A stretch of 64,000 nt of DNA from Syntrophaceae bacterium UBA6078 (GCA_002428735.1 DIXO01000028.1:97660-161659); one strand, 5' to 3'. Positions 6,672 through 16,008 are shown, numbered from the stretch's first letter. Program-made: numbers and translations. The notes: generated by a model from the sequence alone, not told the origin.

Positions 6672-7157
6672 ATGAAATCACGGAAATGGAACAGCCCGCC
6701 GCCGATGGGGATCGACCCGGAAGCAGCCTGCCGGGTGCTCATGAAGACTGGCCGGGGGGATATCGAACTGGAACTCTATCCCCGGCACGCCCCCCAAACG
6801 GTCAACAACTTTGTCTTTCTCATTCAGGAAGGATTTTATGACGGTGTGACCTTTCACCGGGTGATCAGCGATTTCATGATCCAGGGGGGCGATCCCACGG
6901 GGACCGGCGCCGGCGGCCCCGGATACCAGTTCCGGGACGAGATCAAGGGGAATCCCTTGCGGCATGAGACCGGGGTCATCTCCATGGCGAACGCGGGACC
7001 GAATACGAACGGAAGCCAGTTTTTCATCACCCATTCCCCCCAGCCGCACCTGGACGGCCATCACACCGTGTTCGGTAAGGTGACAGCGGGGCAGGACGTA
7101 GTGGACGCGATCCGTCAGGGAGACCGCATCGTGAGCGTGGAGGTCATGACGGAATAA
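6672..7157 (+). CDS. Cyclophilin-type peptidyl-prolyl cis-trans isomerase
   Basis: 161 residues from the ATG at 6672, chosen because AAGGAG lies just before it and the cyclophilin fold begins soon after; the open frame extends to 6495 without a ribosome site. Cyclophilins speed proline isomerisation during folding. The catalytic motif VTFHRVISDFMIQGGDPTGTG spans about residues 58-78 (in pieces FHRVI and QGGDPTG), followed by ISMANAGPNTNGSQFFIT and HLDGHHTVFGKV. No signal peptide is visible, so it is probably cytoplasmic. Confidence 0.93.
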   Translation: MKSRKWNSPPPMGIDPEAACRVLMKTGRGDIELELYPRHAPQTVNNFVFLIQEGFYDGVTFHRVISDFMIQGGDPTGTGAGGPGYQFRDEIKGNPLRHETGVISMANAGPNTNGSQFFITHSPQPHLDGHHTVFGKVTAGQDVVDAIRQGDRIVSVEVMTE

Positions 7158-7232
7158 ACCGGTGTCATGCCGGATCAGCTGCACATCCTCCGCAGCGCCC
7201 GCCGGCAACCGACCGTTCCCATCCGAACAGAT

Positions 7233-9185
7233 ATGATCTCACTGCAAAACATCTCGAAACAGTACGGCGGGAACTATCTCTTCAGAAACCTCTCGCTTCA
7301 GATAGAGGATGGACACCGCGTCGCCTTTGTGGGCCGGAACGGCGCGGGCAAATCCACGCTCATGAAGATCATCCTGGGCGAGGTTGACTCGGACGCGGGT
7401 CAGATAGTCCGGTCCCGGTTCAACAGCGTGGGCTATCTCCCCCAGGACAGCGTCTATCACGCCGGGCGCACCCTGTTCGAGGAAGCGGCGACCGCGTTCG
7501 ACGATCTCCGCCGCCTTCATGAACGCGTCGGCGAACTGGCGCGGGAGATTGAAGCGGTGACCGCGCGCGGGGGGGCTGACGCTCCCGAATTGCGCGAACT
7601 TCTAACGGAGATGGGACGGGCGCAGAGCATCATCGAGCAGCAGGAGGGATATGCCATCGACACAAAGGTGAAGCAGGTCCTCTCCGGCCTTGGATTTTCT
7701 GAACACGACCTGACCCGGATGACGGAAGAATTCAGCGGCGGCTGGCAGATGCGCATCGCCCTCGCCAAACTGCTCCTCCAGGAACCGACCATCCTCATGC
7801 TCGACGAACCCACCAACCACCTCGACATCGAATCCCTGGAATGGGTTGAGGCGTATCTGAAAGCGTACCGGGGCGCCCTCGTTCTGGTGTCTCACGACAG
7901 CCGTTTTCTGGATACCCTTGTGGAACGGGTGATCGAGATATCCATGGGCAAGGCAACGGAATATTCGGGCAACTATTCATCCTACCTGATCCAGAGAGAC
8001 GAACGCCGGACGGTGATCGAAGCATCCCTCAAAAACCGGCAGCGTGCCGTGGAAAGCACGACGCGCTTCATCGAGCGGTTCCGGTACAAAAGCACCAAGG
8101 CGCGGCAGGTCCAGAGCCGGATCAAACGGCTTGAAAAGATGGAGGACCTGGCCATCGAAAAGGAAGAGCAGTCCATATCCCTCGACTTCCCCGATCCGCC
8201 GCGGGCCGGCCGGGTGGTGATGGAACTGGAGAATCTCACCAAGTCCTACGGCGGCCACACCGTTTTGCAGGACATCTCTCTCACCATCGAGCGCGCCGAT
8301 CGAATCGCCCTGATCGGACCGAACGGGTCCGGCAAGTCAACCCTGGCGCGCATCATCGCCGGGATCGAAACGTTCCAGAGCGGGCGGAGGAATCCGGGAC
8401 ACAATGCCCTTTTTTCATACTACGCCCAGAATACGGCGGAGGCCCTGGACCCGAACAAGACGACCCTCCAGACCCTTGATTCCGTGGCGCCCCTTAAATC
8501 CCCCGGAGAGTTGCGAACGCTCCTCGGCTGTTTCCTTTTTACGGGGGACGACGCGTTCAAGCCCGTGTCCGTTCTCTCGGGGGGAGAGAAGAGCCGGCTC
8601 GCCCTCGCGCGGATGCTCCTGCAACCGGCAAATCTCCTGATCCTGGATGAACCGACGAATCATCTCGACGCTCAGTCGAAGGCGATTCTGCAGAGCAGCC
8701 TCATGCGGTTCCCCGGCGCGTATGTGATCGTTTCCCACGACAGGGATTTTCTCGCGCCCCTCATCAACAAGGTGGCGGCGCTCAGAGAGAACAGTCTGCG
8801 CCTGTACCACGGAAGCGTGGACGAATACCTGGAAGGACACCGCGGGGAACAAGCCGTTGCAGGTGAATCATTCCCGGAGAAAGCCGCTTTGCCGTCTTCG
8901 CATAAGAATCAGAAACGCAAAGAGGCCGAACGAAGGCAGGATCGCTATCGGCGCCTGAAACCCCTGAAGGACGAACTCGCCCGTATCGAACGGGAGATCC
9001 ACGGGTGTGAGAAGCGGCGGGGGGAGATGGAAAGCGCGTTTTCAAACCAGGACACCTATCAGGACGAGGCGCTGATCCAGGCACTCCACATCGAATACCC
9101 TGAGGTGACGTCCCGCCTCGCGTCGCTGTACGATGCATGGGCGATAACGGAAGAAGAGATCGACACCATTACGCGGAACGATTGA
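7233..9185 (+). CDS. ABC-F family ATPase (ribosome-associated type)
   Basis: 650 residues from the ATG at 7233 (MISLQNISKQYGG); an upstream extension lacks family similarity. It has two ABC domains and no membrane segments: Walker A GRNGAGKST near residue 35, signature FSGGWQMR near 166, Walker B ILMLDEPTNHLD near 187; then GPNGSGKST near 362, LSGGEKSRLALAR near 447 and LLILDEPTNHLD near 468. A charged linker lies between the domains, and a lysine/arginine-rich coiled-coil tail (about 560-650) resembles the C-terminal domain of Uup and YheS. ABC-F proteins act on stalled ribosomes or give ribosome protection. The subfamily is not resolved. Confidence 0.92.
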   Translation: MISLQNISKQYGGNYLFRNLSLQIEDGHRVAFVGRNGAGKSTLMKIILGEVDSDAGQIVRSRFNSVGYLPQDSVYHAGRTLFEEAATAFDDLRRLHERVGELAREIEAVTARGGADAPELRELLTEMGRAQSIIEQQEGYAIDTKVKQVLSGLGFSEHDLTRMTEEFSGGWQMRIALAKLLLQEPTILMLDEPTNHLDIESLEWVEAYLKAYRGALVLVSHDSRFLDTLVERVIEISMGKATEYSGNYSSYLIQRDERRTVIEASLKNRQRAVESTTRFIERFRYKSTKARQVQSRIKRLEKMEDLAIEKEEQSISLDFPDPPRAGRVVMELENLTKSYGGHTVLQDISLTIERADRIALIGPNGSGKSTLARIIAGIETFQSGRRNPGHNALFSYYAQNTAEALDPNKTTLQTLDSVAPLKSPGELRTLLGCFLFTGDDAFKPVSVLSGGEKSRLALARMLLQPANLLILDEPTNHLDAQSKAILQSSLMRFPGAYVIVSHDRDFLAPLINKVAALRENSLRLYHGSVDEYLEGHRGEQAVAGESFPEKAALPSSHKNQKRKEAERRQDRYRRLKPLKDELARIEREIHGCEKRRGEMESAFSNQDTYQDEALIQALHIEYPEVTSRLASLYDAWAITEEEIDTITRND

Positions 9186-9532
9186 TTCTTAAAATGTCCT
9201 TGACTGTTCGGTGACCATTCTCTATAGTATTTTGCAAATTGGGGGGTTGCTCTTTTACCGGCAGATACGGGAAGGGCTGTTTTGATTCACACTCTGAACA
9301 CTGCGAAACAGGCAATTACCTCACAAAGCATGTACGATTCCTTCCAGTCATTTGGTTGCCTTCCATCACCACGGACTCACCATCCAAGAAAAAACATTCC
9401 CGTCTCCCGTTTGTCATATGCCTATGGTTTTCAAGGGCCGATGCGTGTGCATTCGGCAGTATCCGTCGCTTTGATGCGGCATGATCGAAGCAGGGACGGC
9501 AACTCTGTGCTACAGCACGAAGGAGGTGTAAC
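9186..9532 (+). other. Long leader before the flavoprotein gene
   Basis: 347 bp without a credible gene. A strong promoter at 9200-9228 implies an untranslated leader of nearly 300 nt. GCCGATGC...GCATTCGGC near 9439-9460 can form a hairpin with one bulge. I recognise no riboswitch class. Confidence 0.5.
9200..9228 (+). promoter_or_regulatory. Sigma70-type promoter of the flavoprotein gene
   Basis: TTGACT (9200-9205), exactly 17 bp, then TATAGT (9223-9228). It lies 20 bp after the ABC-F stop codon and is the best promoter upstream of the gene at 9533. Confidence 0.65.
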
Positions 9533-11044
9533 ATGGCTACACAGAAGAAAGGCAACAAAGAGGGTTTGACGAGAAGAGGATTTCTCAAAACGACGGGAAG
9601 CGTAGCGTTGGCCGGTGTTGCAGCCGGAACAATGCTTACGGGACCACGGAAGGCATTCGGTGTAACCAAAATGCCGGATAAATGGGACAATGAAGCTGAT
9701 GTGGTAGTGATTGGTGCAGGTGGCGCCGGTTTTTCTGCGGCGATAGAGGCTGCAGGGAGGAAGGCGAAGGTTGTGCTCCTTGAGAAAACCCCTGTCATCG
9801 GAGGAAGCAGCATCATTTGTGGTGGTGCCCTGACCTTTGCAGGCACAGACATGCAGGCTGCGCAGGGAATCAAGGACTCCAACGAATTGTTCTACAGTGA
9901 CATGATGAAGGTGGGAGAAAATCAGAATATCCCCTACCTTGTCCAGACCTATGTAGATAACCAGATGGAAACTTACGAGTGGTTGAAACAGCTCGGAGTG
10001 AAGTTCCTGAAAGTAGGGATTGCCAGCGGTATGAGCGTTCCCCGGAGTCACTATGTGAGCCCCGGTGATACCCTGAAGATCCTTAATGATAAGGCCAAGG
10101 AACTCGGGGTCACATTGGTCATGAGGACTCCGGCACAGAAGCTGGTCATGGACGAAAAGACGGGACGCATCGCGGGAGTTATTGCCGAAAACAGAGGCAA
10201 ACCAATCAGTTACCGTGCCACAAAGGCGGTAATCCTGACATCGGGCGGTTTTTCTCTCAACAAGGACCTCTTGGCCAAGTTCGTCCCCCCCATGGCAAAT
10301 GCGAAAGCCATCAACGGCCTTGGGAATCAGGGCGACGGCCTGAAGATGGCATGGGCCTATGGCGCCGATATCCAAGATATGCCGTACATCAAGGCAACTT
10401 TCGGGTTTACCCTTGATCCAAAGACCATCGCAAAGGATTTCTCCTTGGTCTTTTATCAAGGAGCGATTGTTGTAAACAAGGAAGGGAAACGGTTTGTGGA
10501 TGAGTCGAAATCGTACAAACTGGTTGGGGATGCCGCCCTTGTTCAGACCGACGCTATGGGATTCCAGATTTATGACTCCACCATCCGAGAGAAAGGTATT
10601 TCGGATCCCCTCGGGCAGACAGCCGGATTAGAAGAGCGGGGGCTTATTTATAACGCGCCAACCTTGGCGGAACTGGCACAAAAGATGAAAGTTCCTGCCA
10701 CCGCTCTTGAGGCAACCGTTAAGAAATACAACTCCGATATCGAGAAAGGGATAGATTCAGAGTTTGGCCGCAAGACTCTTGTTGCGAGTTTCGGCAAGCC
10801 TTTGAAAATTGAAAAACCACCTTTTTACGCTTTTCCATCAACAGCGGCGATTCTCGGTACTTACGGTGGAATCCTGATCAATGACAAAACACAGGTGATC
10901 GATGTGTTCGGTAATGCGATCCCCGGGCTGTACGCGGCTGGCGAAATCATTGGCGGTATGCACGGTGCCGCCTATATGACGGGAACGGCCTTTGGCAAGG
11001 CACTGATACTCGGGAAGTTGGCTGGGAAAAGTGCCCTCAAATAA
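9533..11044 (+). CDS. Tat-exported FAD-dependent reductase, fumarate reductase/flavocytochrome c-like
   Basis: 503 residues. The N-terminus carries a twin-arginine signal (LTRRGFLKTTGS, residues about 13-24) and a hydrophobic AGVAAGTML stretch, so it is exported folded with FAD. The dinucleotide-binding VVVIGAGGAGFSAAIEA is near 57-73, followed by VVLLEKTPVIGGSS. The C-terminal GLYAAGEIIGGMHGAAYMTGTAFGKA near 465-490 is the FAD-binding end of the fumarate reductase/succinate dehydrogenase flavoprotein superfamily. It has no haem motifs of its own, so it needs an external donor; the 15-haem cytochrome encoded next is a candidate. The substrate could be fumarate, urocanate, another enoate or a steroid-like compound. 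Confidence 0.85.
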   Translation: MATQKKGNKEGLTRRGFLKTTGSVALAGVAAGTMLTGPRKAFGVTKMPDKWDNEADVVVIGAGGAGFSAAIEAAGRKAKVVLLEKTPVIGGSSIICGGALTFAGTDMQAAQGIKDSNELFYSDMMKVGENQNIPYLVQTYVDNQMETYEWLKQLGVKFLKVGIASGMSVPRSHYVSPGDTLKILNDKAKELGVTLVMRTPAQKLVMDEKTGRIAGVIAENRGKPISYRATKAVILTSGGFSLNKDLLAKFVPPMANAKAINGLGNQGDGLKMAWAYGADIQDMPYIKATFGFTLDPKTIAKDFSLVFYQGAIVVNKEGKRFVDESKSYKLVGDAALVQTDAMGFQIYDSTIREKGISDPLGQTAGLEERGLIYNAPTLAELAQKMKVPATALEATVKKYNSDIEKGIDSEFGRKTLVASFGKPLKIEKPPFYAFPSTAAILGTYGGILINDKTQVIDVFGNAIPGLYAAGEIIGGMHGAAYMTGTAFGKALILGKLAGKSALK

Positions 11045-11398
11045 ACGCGAAGGGTAGACTTGATTTTGTTTCTGTGGAGAAATACCGTAGACGTAATACC
11101 CCACAGCAGAGATGCTTTCTAGCAATTATGAAAGCCCTCTGCTGTGGGATGGGAGAAAATTCGGGTTGCGGGCACTTGGAATCTGTAATTAACCCCCATG
11201 CCGGGCGCCGGCACAACGAACGATGAAAATTTGCATGAGTTGGCCACTGAAAGAGCCGTAAAAACGCGGCACCGTAATATGTTGATATAATAAGTAAATT
11301 TTCTATTTTCATATAAAAATATGGGTGGTGTGCCCCACGCAGATTCTGGAAACAAATTATAAAGAACGATCAGAATACATCGTGGCTGGAGGAGTATC
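11045..11398 (+). other. Spacer between flavoprotein and cytochrome genes
   Basis: 354 bp, AT-rich in its second half and without a credible gene. It holds a strong inverted repeat at 11100-11148 and a TATAAT at 11286-11291 lacking a good -35 partner. A GTG start for the cytochrome follows an AGGAG at about 11390. Confidence 0.45.
11100..11148. repeat. Long two-step inverted repeat
   Basis: CCCACAGCAGAG (11100-11111) is perfectly complementary to CTCTGCTGTGGG (11137-11148), and inside it GCTTTC pairs with GAAAGC. The 12-bp plus 6-bp stem has no T run on either side. It may stop transcription with Rho, protect the upstream mRNA 3' end, or be a protein site. Confidence 0.65.
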
Positions 11399-13732
11399 GT
11401 GAAAGGTAAAACCATTCTTGTGTGTATCCTCTCGTGCCTTTTCCTCATGTATGAAGCCAGCATAGGGATTGCCTGGTCGGCGGAGCCTCAGCGATTGCAA
11501 ACAGCCCCCGGGGGCGATTGCGCTGCCTGCCACGGGACCGACGGTAAACTGCCTGCCGGCCACATGGATACGAAGGGGATGAACCTCAAGCAGTGCCTCA
11601 GGTGTCACGGGCAGGACGATCCGGAACTCACCAATACGCTTCCCCTGAGCCACACCCATTTGCTGGGCGGTGTTTCCTGCGCGGCCTGCCACGGCGATGC
11701 CGATCCCCCCGAGTTCGTGGGAACGGATCAGTGTATCTCCTGCCATGCCACCGAGGGATTGGTAGAGGCGACAAAAGAATACGAACGGGAAAATCCGCAT
11801 AATTCCCACTATGGCCCCGCGTTGGATTGTGATCTTTGTCACCACGCCCACGCCGAATCCGAGAACTTCTGCAACCAGTGCCACGAGTTCAATTTCGTTA
11901 TCCCGTCGCCGATGGCAAAGCCTGACAAGGTGGCCGTCGGTGCGCCAACGGCGGGGACACAAGACGAGAAACCGGCCGCCGCGGCGCAAACCTGTCAGTC
12001 CTGTCACGGCCAGCCCGAATACGGCGAGAAGTTTGCCCAGTCGGTGCATGGAGTCCTCACCTGTACTACCTGCCACACCGGGATCGATGACATCACGGCC
12101 CACATGAAAAAGGAACAGAAACCGGGGCTCACGGACTGCGCGAGCTGCCACAAGGAGATCGCCTCGCGGTATGAAACGGATGTCCATGCCCTGAAGGCGG
12201 GAAAGACCTGTCTCGACTGCCATGGCGATGCCCACGTCCGCACAAAGGACGCGGGGGCTTCGAAAAAAGCGGTCATCGACCGCTGCACTGCCTGCCACGA
12301 TCAGGAAACCTACGCTCAACTGGGACACGGGAACGCCGTTCTGAAGGGGAACGAGGACGCTGCGGCCTGCTCCGACTGCCACGGCCTCCACGATATACCG
12401 GTGTACGCCGATACGGAGCAGGGGCGGGCACAGAAGCGTGAGATGTTCACCATTGCCTGCATCTCCTGCCACGACGATCGGGAACTGGCGGAGCGCAATA
12501 ATCTGAATCCGTTCGTAACGGAGGGATACAAGCAGACATATCACGGGAAGGTGTTTGGCATCGGCTACCCGGAGCGCGTGGCCGGTTGCGCCGACTGCCA
12601 CAATGGCCACAATATTCTCCCCCCGGACGATCCGCGATCGACTGTCCATCCGGACAATCTGGCACAGGACTGCGTAAAGTGCCACGAGGGATTCCATCAA
12701 CGATTCGTATCCTATGAAGCGCATCCCGATCACGGTGACCGGGCAAACTATCCGGTTCTTTTCTGGACCAACGTCTTTATGATCCTCCTTCTCGTTTCCG
12801 TCTTCCTCTTCTTCTGGGTCCACACGATCCTGTGGTGGAGAAAGGCGTACTGGAACAAGTGGCGGCGGAAGGCCCCGACGGGGGAACAGGCCGCCTCCGG
12901 GGAAGACGTCTTCATCTACGTCCAGCGATTTTCATGGCGTGACCGCATCATGCACATCTTGCTGATCGTGTCCTTTTTCATGCTCGTCATGACCGGGTTC
13001 CCGATCAAGTATCACGACGCGCCGTGGGCGAAGGCCCTGGTGAGCATGTGGGGAGGCGCGGCGATGGCGGGATACCTCCACCGAGCGGCGGCGCTTGTCC
13101 TCTGGGGGCTTTTCCTCTATACCTGCTGGCTGAGCCTGCGGTTCCTTTTCCCCGGCGGGAAAGTGCGGGGCTGGGTGGGGCGGCTTTTCGGGCCGGAATC
13201 CCTCTTCTTCAATCTGAAAGACTGGGAGGATCTCAAAGGAATGATCCGGTGGTTCTTCGACCGGGGAGAGATGCCCCGCTTTGAACGCTGGACCTACTGG
13301 GAGAAGTTCGACTTTTTCGCCGTCTTCTGGGGGATGTTCGTGATCGGTCTCTCCGGGCTGATCCTCTGGTTCCCCGAGGCTTTCTCCCATGTCATGCCGG
13401 GGTGGATGATCAACGTCGCCACGGTGGCCCATTCCGAAGAAGCGTTCCTGGCGGCGATCTTCATCTTCACGGCCCACTTCTTCCACAACCATCTGGTGCC
13501 GAACAAGTTCCCCATGGAATCCAACATTTTCACGGGGCGCTACAGTGTCTTGGCGCTGAAGGAAGAGCGTCCGGAGGAATACGAGCGGATTATCGCCGAG
13601 AATCGTCTGGAGAAACTCAAGCGAAAACAGCCGGGGCCCGTGGGACATCTGATTGCGGCGGTTATCGGGATTGCCTCGGTACTGCTTGGCCTGCTGCTGA
13701 CGGTGCTGATCTTCTGGGCCGCCCTCTCCTGA
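11399..13732 (+). CDS. CbcL-like fusion: 15-haem cytochrome c plus membrane cytochrome b
   Basis: 777 residues from a GTG with AGGAG upstream. A signal peptide (about 1-28) is followed by 15 CxxCH haem c motifs between residues about 41 and 428, beginning CAACH and ending CVKCH. From about 448 onward there are six hydrophobic segments with histidines (RIMHILLIV, GYLHRAA, AHFFHNHLVPNKFP), the pattern of a di-haem cytochrome b561/FdnI-type domain. This order matches Geobacter CbcL, an inner-membrane quinol oxidoreductase, which has 9 c haems; 15 is unusual. It should pass quinol electrons to periplasmic acceptors, possibly the flavoprotein upstream. An intrinsic terminator follows at 13762. Confidence 0.88.
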   Translation: MKGKTILVCILSCLFLMYEASIGIAWSAEPQRLQTAPGGDCAACHGTDGKLPAGHMDTKGMNLKQCLRCHGQDDPELTNTLPLSHTHLLGGVSCAACHGDADPPEFVGTDQCISCHATEGLVEATKEYERENPHNSHYGPALDCDLCHHAHAESENFCNQCHEFNFVIPSPMAKPDKVAVGAPTAGTQDEKPAAAAQTCQSCHGQPEYGEKFAQSVHGVLTCTTCHTGIDDITAHMKKEQKPGLTDCASCHKEIASRYETDVHALKAGKTCLDCHGDAHVRTKDAGASKKAVIDRCTACHDQETYAQLGHGNAVLKGNEDAAACSDCHGLHDIPVYADTEQGRAQKREMFTIACISCHDDRELAERNNLNPFVTEGYKQTYHGKVFGIGYPERVAGCADCHNGHNILPPDDPRSTVHPDNLAQDCVKCHEGFHQRFVSYEAHPDHGDRANYPVLFWTNVFMILLLVSVFLFFWVHTILWWRKAYWNKWRRKAPTGEQAASGEDVFIYVQRFSWRDRIMHILLIVSFFMLVMTGFPIKYHDAPWAKALVSMWGGAAMAGYLHRAAALVLWGLFLYTCWLSLRFLFPGGKVRGWVGRLFGPESLFFNLKDWEDLKGMIRWFFDRGEMPRFERWTYWEKFDFFAVFWGMFVIGLSGLILWFPEAFSHVMPGWMINVATVAHSEEAFLAAIFIFTAHFFHNHLVPNKFPMESNIFTGRYSVLALKEERPEEYERIIAENRLEKLKRKQPGPVGHLIAAVIGIASVLLGLLLTVLIFWAALS

Positions 13733-13761
13733 CGAGAGATGCCGACAGTGAAGAAATGATA

Positions 13762-13803
13762 CAGGTGATCGGTGCCAAAGCCGATCACCTGTTACGTGTT
13801 TTT
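13762..13803 (+). terminator. Intrinsic terminator after the 15-haem cytochrome gene
   Basis: CAGGTGATCGG (13762-13772) pairs perfectly with CCGATCACCTG (13781-13791) around an 8-nt loop, followed after 7 nt by TTTTT (13799-13803). The distance to the T run is a little long, so termination may be partial. Confidence 0.6.
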
Positions 13804-13862
13804 ATGTCCGATTTACCGGGTAGCAAAAGGCTGATGTCTCCAACGGGGTGCAACCGGTTTTC

Positions 13863-15176
13863 ATGATGCGGATACTGTACAAAAGCCTTGCCTCGGCAAA
13901 GCTGACCCTGTTTCTTTTCATCACGCTGGCCGTTTCGTCCATCTTCGGCACCCTCGTGCAACAGGGGCTTCCCCGGGAACGCTATGCCGAGGTGTATGGT
14001 CCCGGTCCGGCGGCTCTCATTGAATTGTTCCATATCTTCGATCTGTACCATTCGTGGTGGTTTGTTGGTCTCCTTCTTCTTCTGGCCGTGAACATCACCG
14101 TCTGCACCGCCCGGCGGATTCCCGCGCTCTTCCGGCAGATCCGTTCCCGGAACCGGAACGGAGACGACGGCATCTTCCGGAGTGCTCCCATTACCAGAAC
14201 GCTTGAGAGCCACGGCTCCGTCGACGAGGTCGAGAAGAAGGCCCGGACACTGCTGCGCTCTCTTGCCGGGGAACCGGTCCATGCCGCCAGGGACGGGAAG
14301 ATCTATCTGTTTGCCGAAAGGGGGCGCTATACCCGCCTCGGCATGGTCGCCATACACGCGAGCATTCTCCTGATCCTCGCCGGGGGGCTGATCGGTTCCA
14401 TCGGGGGATTCAGCGGGCAGATGCGGATCAACGAAGGGGCGTCGTCGCAAACGGTGGCGCTGTCCGGCGGCGGTACTAGGTTGCTCCCCGTTGCCCTGGC
14501 CTGCAACGATTTTTCCGTGACCTTCTACGAAAACGGCATGCCCCGGGAATACCGGTCCGATGTGACCGTTCTCGAGGGAGGGAAGAAGATCCTGTCCGCG
14601 ACCATCAGGGTCAATGAACCGCTGAAGTATAAAGGGCTGAAATTCTGCCAGGCAACCTACGGCATTGCCGAGGCGAGCGGATTCACCGTGGTGATGCGGG
14701 ACGCGGCTACGGGAAAGGAAAGCCCTGTGAGCCTCAAACTGATGAAAAAGGTGCCCGTGCCGGGCACCGAAACCTTCTTCGCCGCCGCCCGGTTCGCCCC
14801 CGATTTTCAGGGACGGGGTCCCGCGCTGCTGGGGGTTCTGCTTCAGCCCGGCAAGCCCCACGATATCTTCTGGATTCCCCGCGACCAGCCGGTCAAGCGC
14901 GGCGGGCATATCTTCGCGTTTACGGATTTTACGGCGCGCTTCTACACCGGACTCCAGGTAGGAAGCGATCCCGGCGTTCCCCTGGTCTGGGCCGGGTTTC
15001 TCCTCATTCTCGCCGGGTTTGCCGCGGTCTTTCTCGAGGTTCACCGGCGCGTCTGGATACGGATCGCCCCGTCAGCGGAGGGGGGAGAGGTTCTGATCGC
15101 CGCCGATCCGGGGAACAACAGGAAAGGATTCGAAGAACGTCTGGACAAGGCGTTCCGCACGATATTTGCCGCGTGA
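13863..15176 (+). CDS. resB: ResB-like cytochrome c biogenesis protein (System II)
   Basis: 437 residues from the ATG at 13863; a GTG at 13848 and the ATG at 13866 are alternatives. MRILYKSLASAKLTLFLFITLAVSSIFGT is the first membrane helix in pieces (LYKSLASAKLTLFLF), with further helices near 65-85 (WWFVGLLLLLAVNITV), 160-180 and 375-395 (VPLVWAGFLLILAGFAAVF), and a large periplasmic domain between the last two. ResB with CcsA moves haem across the membrane and attaches it to CxxCH apocytochromes. Placement directly after a 15-haem cytochrome makes functional sense. Confidence 0.88.
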   Translation: MMRILYKSLASAKLTLFLFITLAVSSIFGTLVQQGLPRERYAEVYGPGPAALIELFHIFDLYHSWWFVGLLLLLAVNITVCTARRIPALFRQIRSRNRNGDDGIFRSAPITRTLESHGSVDEVEKKARTLLRSLAGEPVHAARDGKIYLFAERGRYTRLGMVAIHASILLILAGGLIGSIGGFSGQMRINEGASSQTVALSGGGTRLLPVALACNDFSVTFYENGMPREYRSDVTVLEGGKKILSATIRVNEPLKYKGLKFCQATYGIAEASGFTVVMRDAATGKESPVSLKLMKKVPVPGTETFFAAARFAPDFQGRGPALLGVLLQPGKPHDIFWIPRDQPVKRGGHIFAFTDFTARFYTGLQVGSDPGVPLVWAGFLLILAGFAAVFLEVHRRVWIRIAPSAEGGEVLIAADPGNNRKGFEERLDKAFRTIFAA

Positions 15177-15180
15177 TACC

Positions 15181-16008
15181 ATGGACGACACCTTTCTGAT
15201 CAGCCTGGCGACCTTTGTCTATTTCGCCGTCGCGCTTCTTTTCGTGATTGCCGTCGCGTTCGAAAACCGGCGCGCGGAGCGGTTCGCCCTGAGCGTGGCG
15301 GTGGCCGGATTCACCCTCCACACGGGATCGATTCTCATGCGGTGGCTCCTTTCGTATCGTCTGGGGATCGGACACGCCCCCCTGTCCAATTTCTACGAAT
15401 CCCTGGTTTTTTTCTCATGGTCCCTTGTGGTGGTTCTCTTTGTCTCTCGCAGGCGATATCGAGGCGGGCTCATCGGCGCCATCCTTTCTCTCTTTGCCTT
15501 TCTTCTCCTGGCTTACGCCTCCCTCTCGGGAAAGGTTGACGCGCGCATACAGCCGCTCATTCCGGCGCTCCAGAGCAACTGGCTCATCAGCCACGTCATC
15601 AGCGCGTTTCTCGCGTATGCCTGCTTCGCCCTCTCCTTCGGGGCGGGCGTGCTCTATCTGGTGAGGAAAAAGGCGCGGGGGGGTCTGGTATCAAGGCTTC
15701 CTTCCACGGAATTCTTCGACGAACTCGCCTATCGGACCATATCGATCGGGTTTCTGCTCCTGACGCTGGGAATCATCACCGGGGCGGTCTGGGCAGATAC
15801 GGCATGGGGGCGTTACTGGGGATGGGATCCCAAGGAAACCTGGTCGCTCATAACGTGGATGCTGTACGGCGCGTACCTCCACGCCCGCCTGGTCAAAGGC
15901 TGGCGGGGGACGGCAACGGCGGTCATCTCCATTGTCGGTTTTATCGCGGTCATCTTTACCTATCTCGGGGTAAACTACATCCTCGCGGGGCTTCACAGTT
16001 ATCTGTGA
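15181..16008 (+). CDS. ccsA: CcsA-like haem ligase component (System II)
   Basis: 275 residues from the ATG at 15181, 4 bp after the resB stop. About eight membrane helices. The tryptophan-rich haem-handling motif WGRYWGWDPKETWSLITW lies near residues 205-222 and defines the CcmC/CcsA/CcmF haem-handling family. Conserved histidines appear in HAPLSNFYES, SNWLISHVISAFLAY and in YGAYLHARL. Together with ResB it forms the haem delivery and thioether ligation machine for cytochromes c. Probably one operon with resB. Confidence 0.92.
   Translation: MDDTFLISLATFVYFAVALLFVIAVAFENRRAERFALSVAVAGFTLHTGSILMRWLLSYRLGIGHAPLSNFYESLVFFSWSLVVVLFVSRRRYRGGLIGAILSLFAFLLLAYASLSGKVDARIQPLIPALQSNWLISHVISAFLAYACFALSFGAGVLYLVRKKARGGLVSRLPSTEFFDELAYRTISIGFLLLTLGIITGAVWADTAWGRYWGWDPKETWSLITWMLYGAYLHARLVKGWRGTATAVISIVGFIAVIFTYLGVNYILAGLHSYL

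Noticed and set aside
9229..9532. Riboswitch in the long leader of the flavoprotein gene
   Set aside because: Only one modest hairpin near 9439-9460; no conserved aptamer sequence that I know.
11357..15044. Long minus-strand open frames opposite the cytochrome and resB genes
   Set aside because: CxxCH repeats and membrane segments prove the plus-strand reading; the antisense frames are compositional.
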